Shown: positions 27,421 to 36,677 of the stretch, piece by piece
Position numbering within the stretch: the stretch's first letter is position 1
How the letters are laid out: the number at the start of each line of letters is the position of its first letter
NCBI RefSeq assembly: GCF_003254465.1
Contig: NZ_QDFI01000010.1
Span: forward strand, 1 to 64,000
Direction of reading: 5' to 3'
Length of the DNA stretch: 64,000 nt
Source: Meridianimarinicoccus zhengii
GTDB lineage: Bacteria; Pseudomonadota; Alphaproteobacteria; Rhodobacterales; Rhodobacteraceae
Made by a program: the position numbers and the translations under genes
Notes under the pieces: model-generated
What the model saw: only the letters and a program-made list of their open reading frames with translations
What the model was told of the DNA's origin: nothing
Databases searched by the model: none

Positions 27421-28566
27421 TCAGAAAGCCCGCTCGAGAACCGCCTCAAGCATGTCGGCCCCAAGCGGCACCGGGTTCGCCTTCATGGAGGACGACCCGG
27501 CCGCGGCAGCAGCCACCCCCGCCAGATCGACCCGGTCCAGCCCCATGGCACCCAGCCCCGGCAAGCCTTGCGCGGCGGACCACGTCGCAAGTGTATCGGG
27601 CGCGTCATCCGGCACCCCGCCAAGCGTGTCGGCGATCCAGCCCCGCACCTCGGCGATGCGCGCGGCGGCCTGCCCCGTGGCCACGGCCCCGTTCGCCGCG
27701 ACCACATGGGGCAGAAGCACCCCGCACACGGCCCCGTGCGGGGCGTTCGACACGCCGCCCACCGGACCGGCCAGACCGTGAACCGCGCCAAGCCCCGCAT
27801 TGGCCAGCGCCAGCCCGCCGCACAGGCTGACCCAGGCCATGTCGTCCCGCGCGCGCGGATCCTCTCCCGTCATCAGGCGCACTAGCGCGGACAACCCGAG
27901 CGGAATCGCATCCCGGCACAGCGCATCGGTAAGCCGGTTCGCACGGTTGCAGACATAGGGTTCGATCACCTGCGTGACGGCATCTAGCCCGCTGGCCAGC
28001 GTCACCGCGCGGGGGGCGCCATCGGTCAGGGCGGGGTCCACGACCGCCAGCACGGGCAGCATCCGGTCGTCGCGCAGCGATACCTTGCGCCGGGCGTCAG
28101 GGACACTGATCACGGCGTTCTTCGTCACCTCCGCCCCGGTGCCCGACGTGGTCGGCACGGCGACGAAGGGCAGCGGCGGATGGTCGAGCGGCGCACCCTG
28201 CCCCACGACCTCCAGATGGTCCAGCATGGGCCGGGTCGCGGGCACGAGCGCCGCCACGGCCTTGCCAAGGTCGATCACCGCCCCGCCGCCCAGCGACACC
28301 ACGACGGAAGCCCCGGCGTTTCGGGCGGCGGCGACCCCGGCCTCCACCAGTGCCACGTCGGGTTCGCGCGGGCAGGCGAACGCCGTGACCGAACAGCCCG
28401 CCGTTTCAAGGTCGCGACGGAGCCATGCGGACCGGGCGGCCTGTGCGCCGTGCACCAGCAGAACCCGCGTCCCGTGCCTTGCGACCGCCGGTGCCACGCC
28501 TGCGCCCGTTCCGCGTCCAAAGCGGATCGCGCCCGCGGTGAGAAAAGCGAAACTGTCGTCGGTCAT
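27421..28566 (-). CDS. Iron-containing alcohol dehydrogenase family protein
   Basis: A 381-residue member of the Fe-ADH/glycerol-dehydrogenase superfamily (type III). Markers are VVSLGGGAVIDLGKAVAAL (nucleotide-binding GGG), VAVPTTSGTGAEVTKNAVIS and the C-terminal metal-histidine helix NAGLGAVHGLAGPVGGVSNA with the later HG in APHGAVCG. The start MTDDSFAFLT has GGAG upstream. It is convergent with the HAD gene and may belong functionally to the polyol cluster or to aldehyde disposal. Similar sequences are annotated maleylacetate reductase or lactaldehyde reductase, so substrate cannot be fixed. Confidence 0.88.
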   Translation of the reverse strand: MTDDSFAFLTAGAIRFGRGTGAGVAPAVARHGTRVLLVHGAQAARSAWLRRDLETAGCSVTAFACPREPDVALVEAGVAAARNAGASVVVSLGGGAVIDLGKAVAALVPATRPMLDHLEVVGQGAPLDHPPLPFVAVPTTSGTGAEVTKNAVISVPDARRKVSLRDDRMLPVLAVVDPALTDGAPRAVTLASGLDAVTQVIEPYVCNRANRLTDALCRDAIPLGLSALVRLMTGEDPRARDDMAWVSLCGGLALANAGLGAVHGLAGPVGGVSNAPHGAVCGVLLPHVVAANGAVATGQAAARIAEVRGWIADTLGGVPDDAPDTLATWSAAQGLPGLGAMGLDRVDLAGVAAAAAGSSSMKANPVPLGADMLEAVLERAF

Positions 28567-28707
28567 GGTCGGTCTCCAGGATTGGCGGCCTTGCGGATCT
28601 GGTATGGCAGCGGCGGTGCCACGGTTCGCAGGCGAGTGCCGCGGGCACAAGGCAGTATTCCATCCCCGGTTCGGACGGAACACCGCATGCCGAGGCCGGT
28701 GAAGGTC

Positions 28708-29841
28708 TCAGCGCCCGGTCACGGCAACGGAGATTTCCTGCGTGGCGCGCTGGACGTTTTCGATAAGCCCACCGGGATTCTGCGCATCGCGGAACATCTC
28801 CAACCCGCTTGCCCCCAGCCCGTCGAACAACGCGATCATCGACGGCGACGACACCGCCTTGTTGTGCTGAAGCGGATCGTCATTGGCGTCGAACTCGGTC
28901 ACGTCGATCACGCGGATCGGGACCTGATCGACCAGATCGCCCAACGCGGACGCATCCACCATCGACCCGAGCCGCGTGCTTTGACCGCGCAGCAGGGCGG
29001 ACAGGCGCAAGGCACGGTCCTGCCCCGAAACGAAGATGTAGATCGGGATGTCCAGACCAGCGAGCGCCGCCGCCTGCGTCCGGAACACGTCGATATCGAG
29101 ATCGGGCGCCAGCAGCACCACGGAAGACAGTTGCCCGAACATCTCGGGTGCGCCGCGGATGGCCATCTGGCGCAGCGTGTCCATCAGGACCTGCGCCCCC
29201 ATGGAATGGGCGACGGCGACGATCCGGCGCGTGTCGCTGCGGGCCAGAGCGTCCAGCAGGTCCTCCAGCCCGTCACGGGCAAAAAGCGCGCTTTCCCTGT
29301 CAAAGGCATAAGCCCTGAAATCGCCCGCCGAGGACCAAGCATAATTCACCGATACGCCCTGCGACGAGAAATCGTGGCTGATCTGCGCCTGCCGATAAAG
29401 GCCCTCGGCGAAATTGGTGTTGTATCCGTGCACGAACACCAGCGCCTCGCGCTTGTCCGGCGGCAACGTGGCCGCCCGGGCACTCACGGCGGCCCGGAAG
29501 GCGGCGATGCCGTTCAGTCGATGGGCGGACACCGTGACGAAATCGCGGGCCGGATCGACGGCCCCGTCTTCGGGAAAGCGCACGGTGCCCGGCAACCGGT
29601 CGGGTGGCACGGACACCGCCATGTCGAGAAACCCGAGATCGTAGGACCGGTCGCGCGACAGGACGGCGGACCCCGGGTCCGGGGCGCGTGTTGTGGCGAC
29701 CAGAACCTGTTGCACGCTGCCGACGCCGGCCGCGGCGGGATCGACCGTGATGCTGCCCCGCGGGGCGCACCCCGCGACAACAAGGCCTGCGCACAGGAGG
29801 ACAGCCCTGATCGGCGCCGTGATGCGGTGGACGCGGCCCAT
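28708..29841 (-). CDS. Alpha/beta-hydrolase lipoprotein of the DUF900 family
   Basis: A 377-residue predicted lipoprotein. The N-terminus has a signal sequence ending in a lipobox (VVAGC, about residue 24). The hydrolase core shows LVFVHGYNTNFAEGLYR (oxyanion region) and the nucleophile elbow VAHSMGAQVL with serine in AHSMG, as in DUF900 serine hydrolases. Its role in the envelope is unknown; the family includes esterase-like and lipase-like proteins. I start at MGRVHRITAPIRA because it gives a proper lipoprotein signal; the open frame continues upstream without homology-like text. Confidence 0.85.
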   Translation of the reverse strand: MGRVHRITAPIRAVLLCAGLVVAGCAPRGSITVDPAAAGVGSVQQVLVATTRAPDPGSAVLSRDRSYDLGFLDMAVSVPPDRLPGTVRFPEDGAVDPARDFVTVSAHRLNGIAAFRAAVSARAATLPPDKREALVFVHGYNTNFAEGLYRQAQISHDFSSQGVSVNYAWSSAGDFRAYAFDRESALFARDGLEDLLDALARSDTRRIVAVAHSMGAQVLMDTLRQMAIRGAPEMFGQLSSVVLLAPDLDIDVFRTQAAALAGLDIPIYIFVSGQDRALRLSALLRGQSTRLGSMVDASALGDLVDQVPIRVIDVTEFDANDDPLQHNKAVSSPSMIALFDGLGASGLEMFRDAQNPGGLIENVQRATQEISVAVTGR

Positions 29842-29932
29842 GGTTCGTTTTCGCCTGCTTGCTCGGTTGCCCGTCAGGCCGCCGCGGTGACCGACAGATG
29901 CGCGCCCGCAGCGTTGGCGCGCGCCGATGACA

Positions 29933-30205
29933 TCACTGGCAGGTGCCGACCCGCACGGTTTCCCCATCGCCCGTGTGATAGGCGCATTGCTGCGTCTGGC
30001 GGTTGCGGGCATAAAGCGACCCGGCGGCCGCGCCGGCACCCGCCGCGGCGACGGTCCATGCGTCGTTCGCCCCAAGCGCGGTCGCGGCGATCGCACCGAT
30101 CGCACCGCCCGCGACACCCGCGCCCACCTGGTCGCGCGTGTTCGGGTCGCTGCATCCGGCAAGCGCAAGCGCGGCAATGATAGAGACGGGGACAAGTCTG
30201 CTCAT
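29933..30205 (-). CDS. Small glycine-zipper lipoprotein
   Basis: A 90-residue predicted lipoprotein. It starts MSRLVPVSIIAALALAGC, with a lipobox LAGC and cysteine at residue 18, followed by GAGVAGGAIGAIAATALGAN and a further Gly/Ala-rich repeat, a glycine-zipper membrane-association pattern like that of the 17-kDa surface antigen family. The C-terminus carries two cysteines. AAGAGGAG directly precedes the ATG, so expression is probably strong. It lies just upstream of the DUF900 lipoprotein on the same strand. Confidence 0.8.
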   Translation of the reverse strand: MSRLVPVSIIAALALAGCSDPNTRDQVGAGVAGGAIGAIAATALGANDAWTVAAAGAGAAAGSLYARNRQTQQCAYHTGDGETVRVGTCQ

Positions 30206-30345
30206 GGTGTTCTCCTCTTCATTCGATGTTCTGACTGCCAAGGCGCCGCGACCCTGACCCGTTGGACGCACGGTGCGCATCGGACGATTGCAGGACAAGC
30301 CGCTGCGTTGTCGCACGGGTCGCGGCGCGCGCGTGGAACGGGGCC

Positions 30346-31464
30346 CTATCGGCCATGGGCCACCGGACCTGCCGGATCTGGCATGTCGTGGTACCGCGGC
30401 AGTATCCCCTTGTGGGACAGGAACACAGCCGCCGCGCGGGTCGTATCGAATTCCGACATGATGACCACGGCGACCGCCATGATCGGCACCGAGAACAGGG
30501 CCCCCGCCACACCCCAGATGCTCGCCCAGAAGGTCAGCGCCACGAGGATGACCCAGGGGCTGAGGTTCAGCGAATTGCCCATGACGCGCGGCGCGAGGAT
30601 GTTGCCGATCCCGAACTGCACCAGCCCCAGCGCGATGCCGAGCCAGATCGTCGTGCCGGGTTGCGCGAATTCCACCAGTCCGGCGGCGACAGGAAAGGCC
30701 ACCCCGACGAAAGATCCGATATAGGGGATGTAGTTCAGCACCGCGATGATGATGGCGAAGACCACCGCGAAATTCAGCCCGAACAGTTTCATGATGGCCC
30801 AGGACACCAGCCCGAGCGCGATGTTCAGCATGGTCTGGACGGCAAGGTACTGGCCGATCCGCGCGTTGACATCCGCGAGAATGACCTGAAGCCGGGAAAA
30901 CTGCGGCCCCGGCAGGCCCAGCATGGACAGTTTGGCGGTGAAATCCTTCCGCTCCAGCATCAGGAAGGCGATGTTGAGCAGCACGAAGATCAGGACCGCC
31001 AGAGCCCCCAGCGCCGAACCAGCCGCCGCGCGCAGCAGGCCGCCAAGATCGAGCACCCCGGCCAGTTCCGCCTGGATGGCCCGCAGGGTCTGTTCGCCGT
31101 CAAGGTCGAACATCGCGGCGAAGAACCGGACGAAGTCGCCCGCCGCGGTCTGATAGGCCGGGGCCTCGGCGATCATCTGGCCGATGCTGCCCAGCATCAG
31201 GAATGTCAACTCGACCAGCGCCACGCAGATCAGCCCGGCAGCGATCAGGTCGCGCGCCCATCCCGGGATGCGCCGCAGCGGCGTTACGCGGGCCAGCACC
31301 GAAGACAGCCCCGAGATGGCGAAGACGCACAGCACGGCTGCCACGATCGGCACCAGCAGATCGCGGCCGACATGCAGGATCCAGCCGCTGACAGCCACGG
31401 TCACGAACACCGCGGCCACCCCGACGAGCCGCCCGTTCACCGGTGCCACGGGCGGTGCTGTCAT
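30346..31464 (-). CDS. AI-2E family transporter (PerM-like)
   Basis: A 372-residue polytopic inner-membrane protein with the AI-2E/PerM layout: an N-terminal pair of helices (AAVFVTVAVSGWILHVGRDL), a central soluble stretch, and the conserved C-terminal block with LNYIPYIGSFVGVAFPV and LGIALGLVQFGIGNILAPRV. Some family members export autoinducer-2, others act as ion antiporters, and most are uncharacterised. It lies 28 bases after the DUF3611 gene on the same strand, suggesting a bicistronic unit. Confidence 0.88.
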   Translation of the reverse strand: MTAPPVAPVNGRLVGVAAVFVTVAVSGWILHVGRDLLVPIVAAVLCVFAISGLSSVLARVTPLRRIPGWARDLIAAGLICVALVELTFLMLGSIGQMIAEAPAYQTAAGDFVRFFAAMFDLDGEQTLRAIQAELAGVLDLGGLLRAAAGSALGALAVLIFVLLNIAFLMLERKDFTAKLSMLGLPGPQFSRLQVILADVNARIGQYLAVQTMLNIALGLVSWAIMKLFGLNFAVVFAIIIAVLNYIPYIGSFVGVAFPVAAGLVEFAQPGTTIWLGIALGLVQFGIGNILAPRVMGNSLNLSPWVILVALTFWASIWGVAGALFSVPIMAVAVVIMSEFDTTRAAAVFLSHKGILPRYHDMPDPAGPVAHGR

Positions 31465-31492
31465 CGCGGGCGGCCTCGGGCCGGGCGCGGCG

Positions 31493-32095
31493 TCACGTCT
31501 GCCCCTCGCCCTTCAGGAACAGCACCCGCGACAGCAGCCAGAGCCCGCCGACCATCACGACGATCTCCGCCGTGAGCGTCAGAACGACGGTCATCAGCCC
31601 GAGGATGTCCACGGCGGAAATCCACGACGACTCGCCCTGAACGGTCTGGATCACTGGCACGCCGCCTTGCGGCGCCTCGAGAAAGCGGATCAGCAGATAC
31701 GTCATTTCCACGAACAGCACGGCCATCGACAGCACGATCCCGACACAGCTCAGCACCAGCCCGATCCACAGGCGGCGCTCCAGCCGGGGGCGGGTGGTGG
31801 TTCCGCTTCCGTCCGACAGGGCGCGGCCGATCTTGCGGTAGGTCCAGAACCACCAGGTGGTGAAGAGCAGGATCACGAAGCTGGCCAGCGTGGTCGCCCC
31901 CATTATCCCCGCGCTGCGGATCGGCGCCTGCACGCCATAAACGGACGAGAAGACGATGGTGATGACGATCACCGGGATCACGGCCACGAAGAGCTGGGTC
32001 CAGAAGGCGACGCTGCCCCAAAGCCGGAGCGCACGGCCAATGCTTTCGGCAGCGGTCCTGGAAAGCGGCGAAGTCGCTGCGGATGTGTCGGCCAT
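31493..32095 (-). CDS. DUF3611 family membrane protein
   Basis: A 200-residue protein with four hydrophobic segments. The text GRALRLWGSVAFWTQLFVAV and YRKIGRALSDGSGTTTRP matches the DUF3611 family, whose plant relatives (Tic21/PIC1) sit in the chloroplast inner envelope; bacterial function is unknown. The start MADTSAATSPLSRTA follows GGGGGAAAG. It precedes the AI-2E-family gene, so the two membrane proteins may be co-transcribed. Family recognition is from memory of its N-terminal text. Confidence 0.75.
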   Translation of the reverse strand: MADTSAATSPLSRTAAESIGRALRLWGSVAFWTQLFVAVIPVIVITIVFSSVYGVQAPIRSAGIMGATTLASFVILLFTTWWFWTYRKIGRALSDGSGTTTRPRLERRLWIGLVLSCVGIVLSMAVLFVEMTYLLIRFLEAPQGGVPVIQTVQGESSWISAVDILGLMTVVLTLTAEIVVMVGGLWLLSRVLFLKGEGQT

Positions 32096-32377
32096 GGTCT
32101 TTCCCCCGGACTGTCTTGTTTCAGGTGGAGTAGCCCGCGCCACCCGACGCGCAAAGCGTTTTCTGCCGCAGCCCCGATACTTGCCCCGTAAGCGGCGCGG
32201 CCCGTCCACGGCCTGCGCCTGGGCGCGGGGCGGACCCGGCCACCGGACTCCTTGCCGCTGCGGCGGGGGCAGCGCCGGGACGCCGCGCGGGCGAGGCGAG
32301 GGACATGGCGGGGCTCCTGCACGCCGGTCCCGGCCAGCCGAACGCCGCGCAGCCGGTCGGTACGGGCCCCGCCGTGG

Positions 32378-35300
32378 TCATGCGGCACCGCGATTGTTGT
32401 AGACAAGATCGTAGATCACCGGCAGCACGATGAGCGTCAGCACCGACGCCAGTGCGAGCCCGCCCATGATGGCGAAGGCCATCGCGCTCCAGAACACCGT
32501 GAAGGCGATAGGGATCAGGCCGAGCACCGTGGACAAGGCGGTCAGCGCGATGGGGCGCACCCGGCTTGCCGAGGCGTCGACCACCGCATCGCGGACCGAC
32601 TTGCCCGACCTGCGCTCGTCCTCGATCTGTTCGATCAGGATCACCGCGTTCTTGGCGATCATGCCCACCAGCGCAAGAATGCCGAGGATCGCCACGAAAC
32701 CCAGCGGCTGCCCCGACGCCAGCAGCGCCGCGACCACCCCGATGATGCCGAGCGGCGCCATGAACAGCACCATCCCCAGCAGCTTGAAGCTGCGCAGCTG
32801 GAACATCAGCAACACCAGCACAAGCACCAGCATCAGCGGCACGACGGCAAACACCGACGCCTGCGAGATCTCGCTTTCCTCCACCAGCCCGCCGGTGTCG
32901 ATGGCGTAGCCCGCAGGCAGGCCTGCCCGCAGATCGGCAAGCGCGGGTTCGATGCGTTCGACAACGGTCGCGGCTTCCAGCCCGGGTGTCACGTCCGCCT
33001 GCACGGTCAGCGCGGCCACACGGTCGCGGCGATGCACCAGTGGGTCGGTCAGGGTATATTCCAGCCGCGCGATCTGCGACAGCGGCACGGTCCGCCCGCC
33101 CGGCACGGCGATCTGGAGATTGGCCATGCGTTCCGGCGACAGGGTCTGCCCGCCTTTCGCCCGCGCCACCACTGGCACGAGGTAGATGTCGTCGCGGATC
33201 TGCGTCAGGGGCGTACCCGAAAGGTACAGGTTCAGCGTGTCCGACACCGCCGCGGCACTCAGGCCAAGCCGCCGCGCCTCGTCCTGGTCCAGCACCACGC
33301 GGATTTCCCGTGACGGTTCCATCCAGTTGAAGCCGATGGAGCGCGTGTCGCCCACATCGGCGATCACCGCGGCGACCGCGCGCGCGATGCCGCGCACCCG
33401 GTCGAGATCGGGGCCGGTCACGCGATACTGGACCGGCCAGCCCACGGGCGGACCCAGTTCCAGCGCATAGACACGGCCCGTGGCTTCCGGAAATTGGTCG
33501 ATGAGGATACGTTCAAGCGCGGGCTGAAGCCGCAGGCGATCCTCGATGCTGTCGGTGACCAGCACGAGTTGTGCGAAGAACGGGTTGGGCAGCTGCGCGT
33601 CGAGCGGCAGGTAGAACCGGATCGCACCGCGCCCGATATAGGTGCTCCAGTGCGCAAGCCCCTCCTGCTCGGCGAGAATATCCTCGAACCGGTCCACGGC
33701 GGCCTGTGTGCCGTGGATCGATGCGCCCTGCGGAAGGGTGATGTCCACCAGCAATTCGACCCGGTCCGACGGCGGGAAGAACTGACGCTGCACCTGCGAC
33801 AGGCCCAGCACCGCCACGACCAAGGCGGCCACGGTCAGCGCGACCACCGGCAGCCGCAGCCGCAGCGCGGCGTTCAGTACGGCGCGGTAGCCGCGCAGAA
33901 GCACGCCTTCGCGCCCGTCCGCATCCGCCTTGGGCGCGCGCAGCAGCGCCACTCCGATCACCGGCACGAACAGCACGGCCACAAGCCAGGACGCCAGCAG
34001 CGCGATCCCCACGACGGCGAAGATCGAGAACGTGTATTCCCCGGCCGAACTTTGGGCGAAGCCGATGGGCACGAAGCCCGCGATGGTCACCAGCGCGCCG
34101 GTCAGCATGGCGAAGGCCAGCTTTTCATAGGCGTAGGACCCGGCTTGCAATTCGTCGTCCCCCGCGGCGAGCCGCCGGCTCATGCTGTCCACCGTCGTCA
34201 TCGCGTCATCGACCAACAGCCCCAGCGCGATGATGAGCGCCCCGAGCGAGATCCGCTGAAGGTTGATGTCAGCGATATGCATGATCACGAAGACCGCCGC
34301 CATGGTCAGGGGGATGGCGATGGCGACCACAAGGCCCGCCCTCACCCCCAGCGCCACGAAACTTATAACCAGCACGATCGCGATCGCCTGATAAAGCGAT
34401 TCCGTGAATTCCGCGATGGCCACGTCCACGATCTCGGACTGGTTGGCCACAAGAAACGGCTCGATGCCGATGGGAAGGTCCGCCGTCAGGTCCGCCACGC
34501 GGGTTCGCAACCGGTCGCCAAGTGCGATCACGTCGCCGCCTTCGGCCATGGACACGGCCAGCCCCAGTGCCTCCTGCCCGTTGACTCGGAACATGGGCTG
34601 CGGCGGGTCGGCATATCCGCGCCGGATGCTGGCGATATCCCCAAGCCGCACCCGCCGGTCGCCCAAGGTCAGAACGATCTCGCGCAGGTCGTTTTCATCC
34701 GTGAAGGCACCCGACACGGCGACGGAAATCGCATCCGTGCCACTGCGCATTGTGCCGCCGGGCCGCACGAGGTTCTGCGCGCGCAGCGCGTCGCGCACGG
34801 CCCCGGGTGGCAACCCGAGCGACGCAAGCTCGGCGGGATCGAACTCCACGAAGACGGTTTCGTCCTGCGCACCCAGCACCTCGATCTTGGCGACATCGGG
34901 CACGCGCAGCAGCTCGGACCGGATATCTTCGACGTAGTCGCGCAACTCGCGGCGCGAGAACCCGTCCGCCGTGAACCCGTAGATCACGCCGAACGTGTCG
35001 CCGAACTCGTCGTTGAAGCCGGGTCCGATCACGCCTTGCGGCAGCGTGTGGGCCATGTCGCCGACACGGTTGCGGACGTTCTGCCAGGTTTCCAGCACCG
35101 CGTCGCCGGGCGTGGCCCCGTCGAGATGGACGAACAGCGTCACCACGCCGGGCCGGGTCTGGCTGTCGATCCGGTCGAGAAACGGGGTTTCCTGAAGCGT
35201 CTGCTCCAGCCGCTCGGTCACCTGGAGCAGCGTTTCCTCGGCCGTGGCGCCGGGCCATGCGGCCTGCACGACCATGGTGCGGATGGTGAAAGGCGGGTCT

Positions 35301-35413
35301 TCGTCGCGGCCCAGCCCCAGGAAGGCCAGCGTTCCGGCGACAAGAACCAGCGTCATGAGGAACAGGGTCAGCGCCTTGTTCCGAAGCCCCCAGGCCGAGA
35401 TATTGGCCGACAT
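32378..35413 (-). CDS. Efflux RND transporter permease subunit (HAE-1/MMPL-like, AcrB type)
   Basis: A 1011-residue proton-driven RND pump. It starts MSANISAWGLRNKALTLFLM and contains two repeats of transmembrane and periplasmic porter domains. Transmembrane helix 4 holds the proton-relay aspartates in ALGLLVDDAMTTVDSM. The second half has GLAHWSTYIG and the C-terminal helix block GFVAILGILALVGMIAKNAV. Size and features fit multidrug or metabolite efflux pumps. The start is adjacent to the membrane-fusion gene, and no outer-membrane TolC-like gene is present in the window. The 282-base gap downstream shows no recognisable gene. Confidence 0.93.
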   Translation of the reverse strand: MSANISAWGLRNKALTLFLMTLVLVAGTLAFLGLGRDEDPPFTIRTMVVQAAWPGATAEETLLQVTERLEQTLQETPFLDRIDSQTRPGVVTLFVHLDGATPGDAVLETWQNVRNRVGDMAHTLPQGVIGPGFNDEFGDTFGVIYGFTADGFSRRELRDYVEDIRSELLRVPDVAKIEVLGAQDETVFVEFDPAELASLGLPPGAVRDALRAQNLVRPGGTMRSGTDAISVAVSGAFTDENDLREIVLTLGDRRVRLGDIASIRRGYADPPQPMFRVNGQEALGLAVSMAEGGDVIALGDRLRTRVADLTADLPIGIEPFLVANQSEIVDVAIAEFTESLYQAIAIVLVISFVALGVRAGLVVAIAIPLTMAAVFVIMHIADINLQRISLGALIIALGLLVDDAMTTVDSMSRRLAAGDDELQAGSYAYEKLAFAMLTGALVTIAGFVPIGFAQSSAGEYTFSIFAVVGIALLASWLVAVLFVPVIGVALLRAPKADADGREGVLLRGYRAVLNAALRLRLPVVALTVAALVVAVLGLSQVQRQFFPPSDRVELLVDITLPQGASIHGTQAAVDRFEDILAEQEGLAHWSTYIGRGAIRFYLPLDAQLPNPFFAQLVLVTDSIEDRLRLQPALERILIDQFPEATGRVYALELGPPVGWPVQYRVTGPDLDRVRGIARAVAAVIADVGDTRSIGFNWMEPSREIRVVLDQDEARRLGLSAAAVSDTLNLYLSGTPLTQIRDDIYLVPVVARAKGGQTLSPERMANLQIAVPGGRTVPLSQIARLEYTLTDPLVHRRDRVAALTVQADVTPGLEAATVVERIEPALADLRAGLPAGYAIDTGGLVEESEISQASVFAVVPLMLVLVLVLLMFQLRSFKLLGMVLFMAPLGIIGVVAALLASGQPLGFVAILGILALVGMIAKNAVILIEQIEDERRSGKSVRDAVVDASASRVRPIALTALSTVLGLIPIAFTVFWSAMAFAIMGGLALASVLTLIVLPVIYDLVYNNRGAA

Positions 35414-35414
35414 G

Positions 35415-36491
35415 TCAGCCGTCCTCGCCGATACGGACCTGCTGTCCCGGCCGCAGCGCCTGAACCCCAGCCGTCACGACGATCTCGCCGTCGCGCAAGC
35501 CGTCCGTCACGGTCGCCCGCGCGATGTCGAAGCTGCCGATTGTCACGCGGCGCAGATCCACCGTTTCGGTCGCAGGATCGACGACGAACACCGCCGGTTC
35601 CCCGTCGAGGGTGGTCAGCGCCGTGGCCGGCAGCGGCGTCGCCTCGGTACCCGCAAGAACCACGCTGCCCGTCAACGCGGAGCCGAGCCGGAACGCCGCG
35701 GGCACATCCGAAAGGCCCACCCGGACACGAAAGGTGCGCGTGACCGGATCGGCCTCGGGGGCGATTTCGCGCACCCGCCCGGTCGTCACGACCGACGGAT
35801 CGCTGACCAGCGCCACATCGATCACCGATGTGGGGGTGGCCGTGGCGATCAGCCGTTCCGGCACGTCGAACACTGCATCGCGGCCATTGTCCCGCGCCAG
35901 CCGCACGACCATGGACCCGGCCGCCACGACCTCGCCCGGTTCGGCACCGATGGCGGTCACGACGCCCGTGGCGTCGGCATAGAGCACCGTGAAGGACAGC
36001 GCCTCTTCGGCATTGGCAAGCTGGGCGCGCGCGGCGTCGGCGCGCGCTTCCGCCTGCCGGAAGGCCTGGAGCGCCACATCATAGCGTTGCTGGGTCGTGA
36101 AGCCCCGTTCCAGAAGCTCGGTCTGCCGCCCGAAATCGGTTTCGGTCCGGTCCACGTCGCCCTCGGCCGCGGTCAGTTCGGCCTGCGCGGCCACCACGGT
36201 GTTGCGCTGGGTCGTGTCCTCGAGCCGTGCGAGGATCTGGCCCGGCGCGACCGTGTCACCGACATTCACGCTGCGGCTGACCACCCGGCCACCGGTGCGA
36301 AAGCCCAGCACGGCGGTATCCTGCGCCTGCAGTTCACCGGTCAGTGTGACGGTCTGCCCGCCGGTGGCGCTTTCCGCGATGGCGACACGCACGGGGCGGA
36401 TGGGTTCGCTCTGGGGCTCGCCCTCGTCGTCGCAGGCCGCAAGAAGCACGAGAAGCCCAAGGCCCATCGCGGCGCGCTTCAACGCCCGCAC
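35415..36491 (-). CDS. Efflux RND transporter periplasmic adaptor (membrane fusion) lipoprotein
   Basis: A 358-residue adaptor. The N-terminus (VRALKRAAMGLGLLVLLAAC) is a lipoprotein signal with lipobox LAAC. A lipoyl-like barrel follows (GFRTGGRVVSRSVNVGDTVA, GQILARLEDTTQ), then the coiled-coil hairpin (VVAAQAELTAAEGDVDR to AQLANAEEALSF) and beta-barrel domains. It links the inner-membrane pump to an outer-membrane channel. I chose the GTG start because it gives a basic n-region; an ATG eight codons later (MGLGLLVLLAAC) is possible. It overlaps no other gene and is directly followed by the pump gene. Confidence 0.88.
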   Translation of the reverse strand: MRALKRAAMGLGLLVLLAACDDEGEPQSEPIRPVRVAIAESATGGQTVTLTGELQAQDTAVLGFRTGGRVVSRSVNVGDTVAPGQILARLEDTTQRNTVVAAQAELTAAEGDVDRTETDFGRQTELLERGFTTQQRYDVALQAFRQAEARADAARAQLANAEEALSFTVLYADATGVVTAIGAEPGEVVAAGSMVVRLARDNGRDAVFDVPERLIATATPTSVIDVALVSDPSVVTTGRVREIAPEADPVTRTFRVRVGLSDVPAAFRLGSALTGSVVLAGTEATPLPATALTTLDGEPAVFVVDPATETVDLRRVTIGSFDIARATVTDGLRDGEIVVTAGVQALRPGQQVRIGEDG

Positions 36492-36606
36492 CCCGCGCAA
36501 GACCCCGGCGCCGCCGGGAACATGGGACTCCGCATGAGCAACCTCGCATTTTTGAAGAAGGCCGCCGCGAAAAGGCACGGCAGTTCGGTGTGTCCAATGT
36601 GCCCAA

Positions 36607-36623
36607 GCGCGTCGCGCTGTCAA
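36607..36623 (-). promoter_or_regulatory. Candidate -35 and dyad upstream of the RND operon
   Basis: On the minus strand TTGACA (36618-36623) is followed at once by the dyad GCGCGACGCGC (36607-36617). No good -10 is seen at 17 bases. The dyad inside a spacer is where an efflux repressor could bind, but no repressor gene is adjacent. Confidence 0.3.
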
Positions 36624-36677
36624 AAGGCAAAACGCCGCCCCGTCGGGTTTCTTCCCCGAGTGGCAGCCGCGACAGGC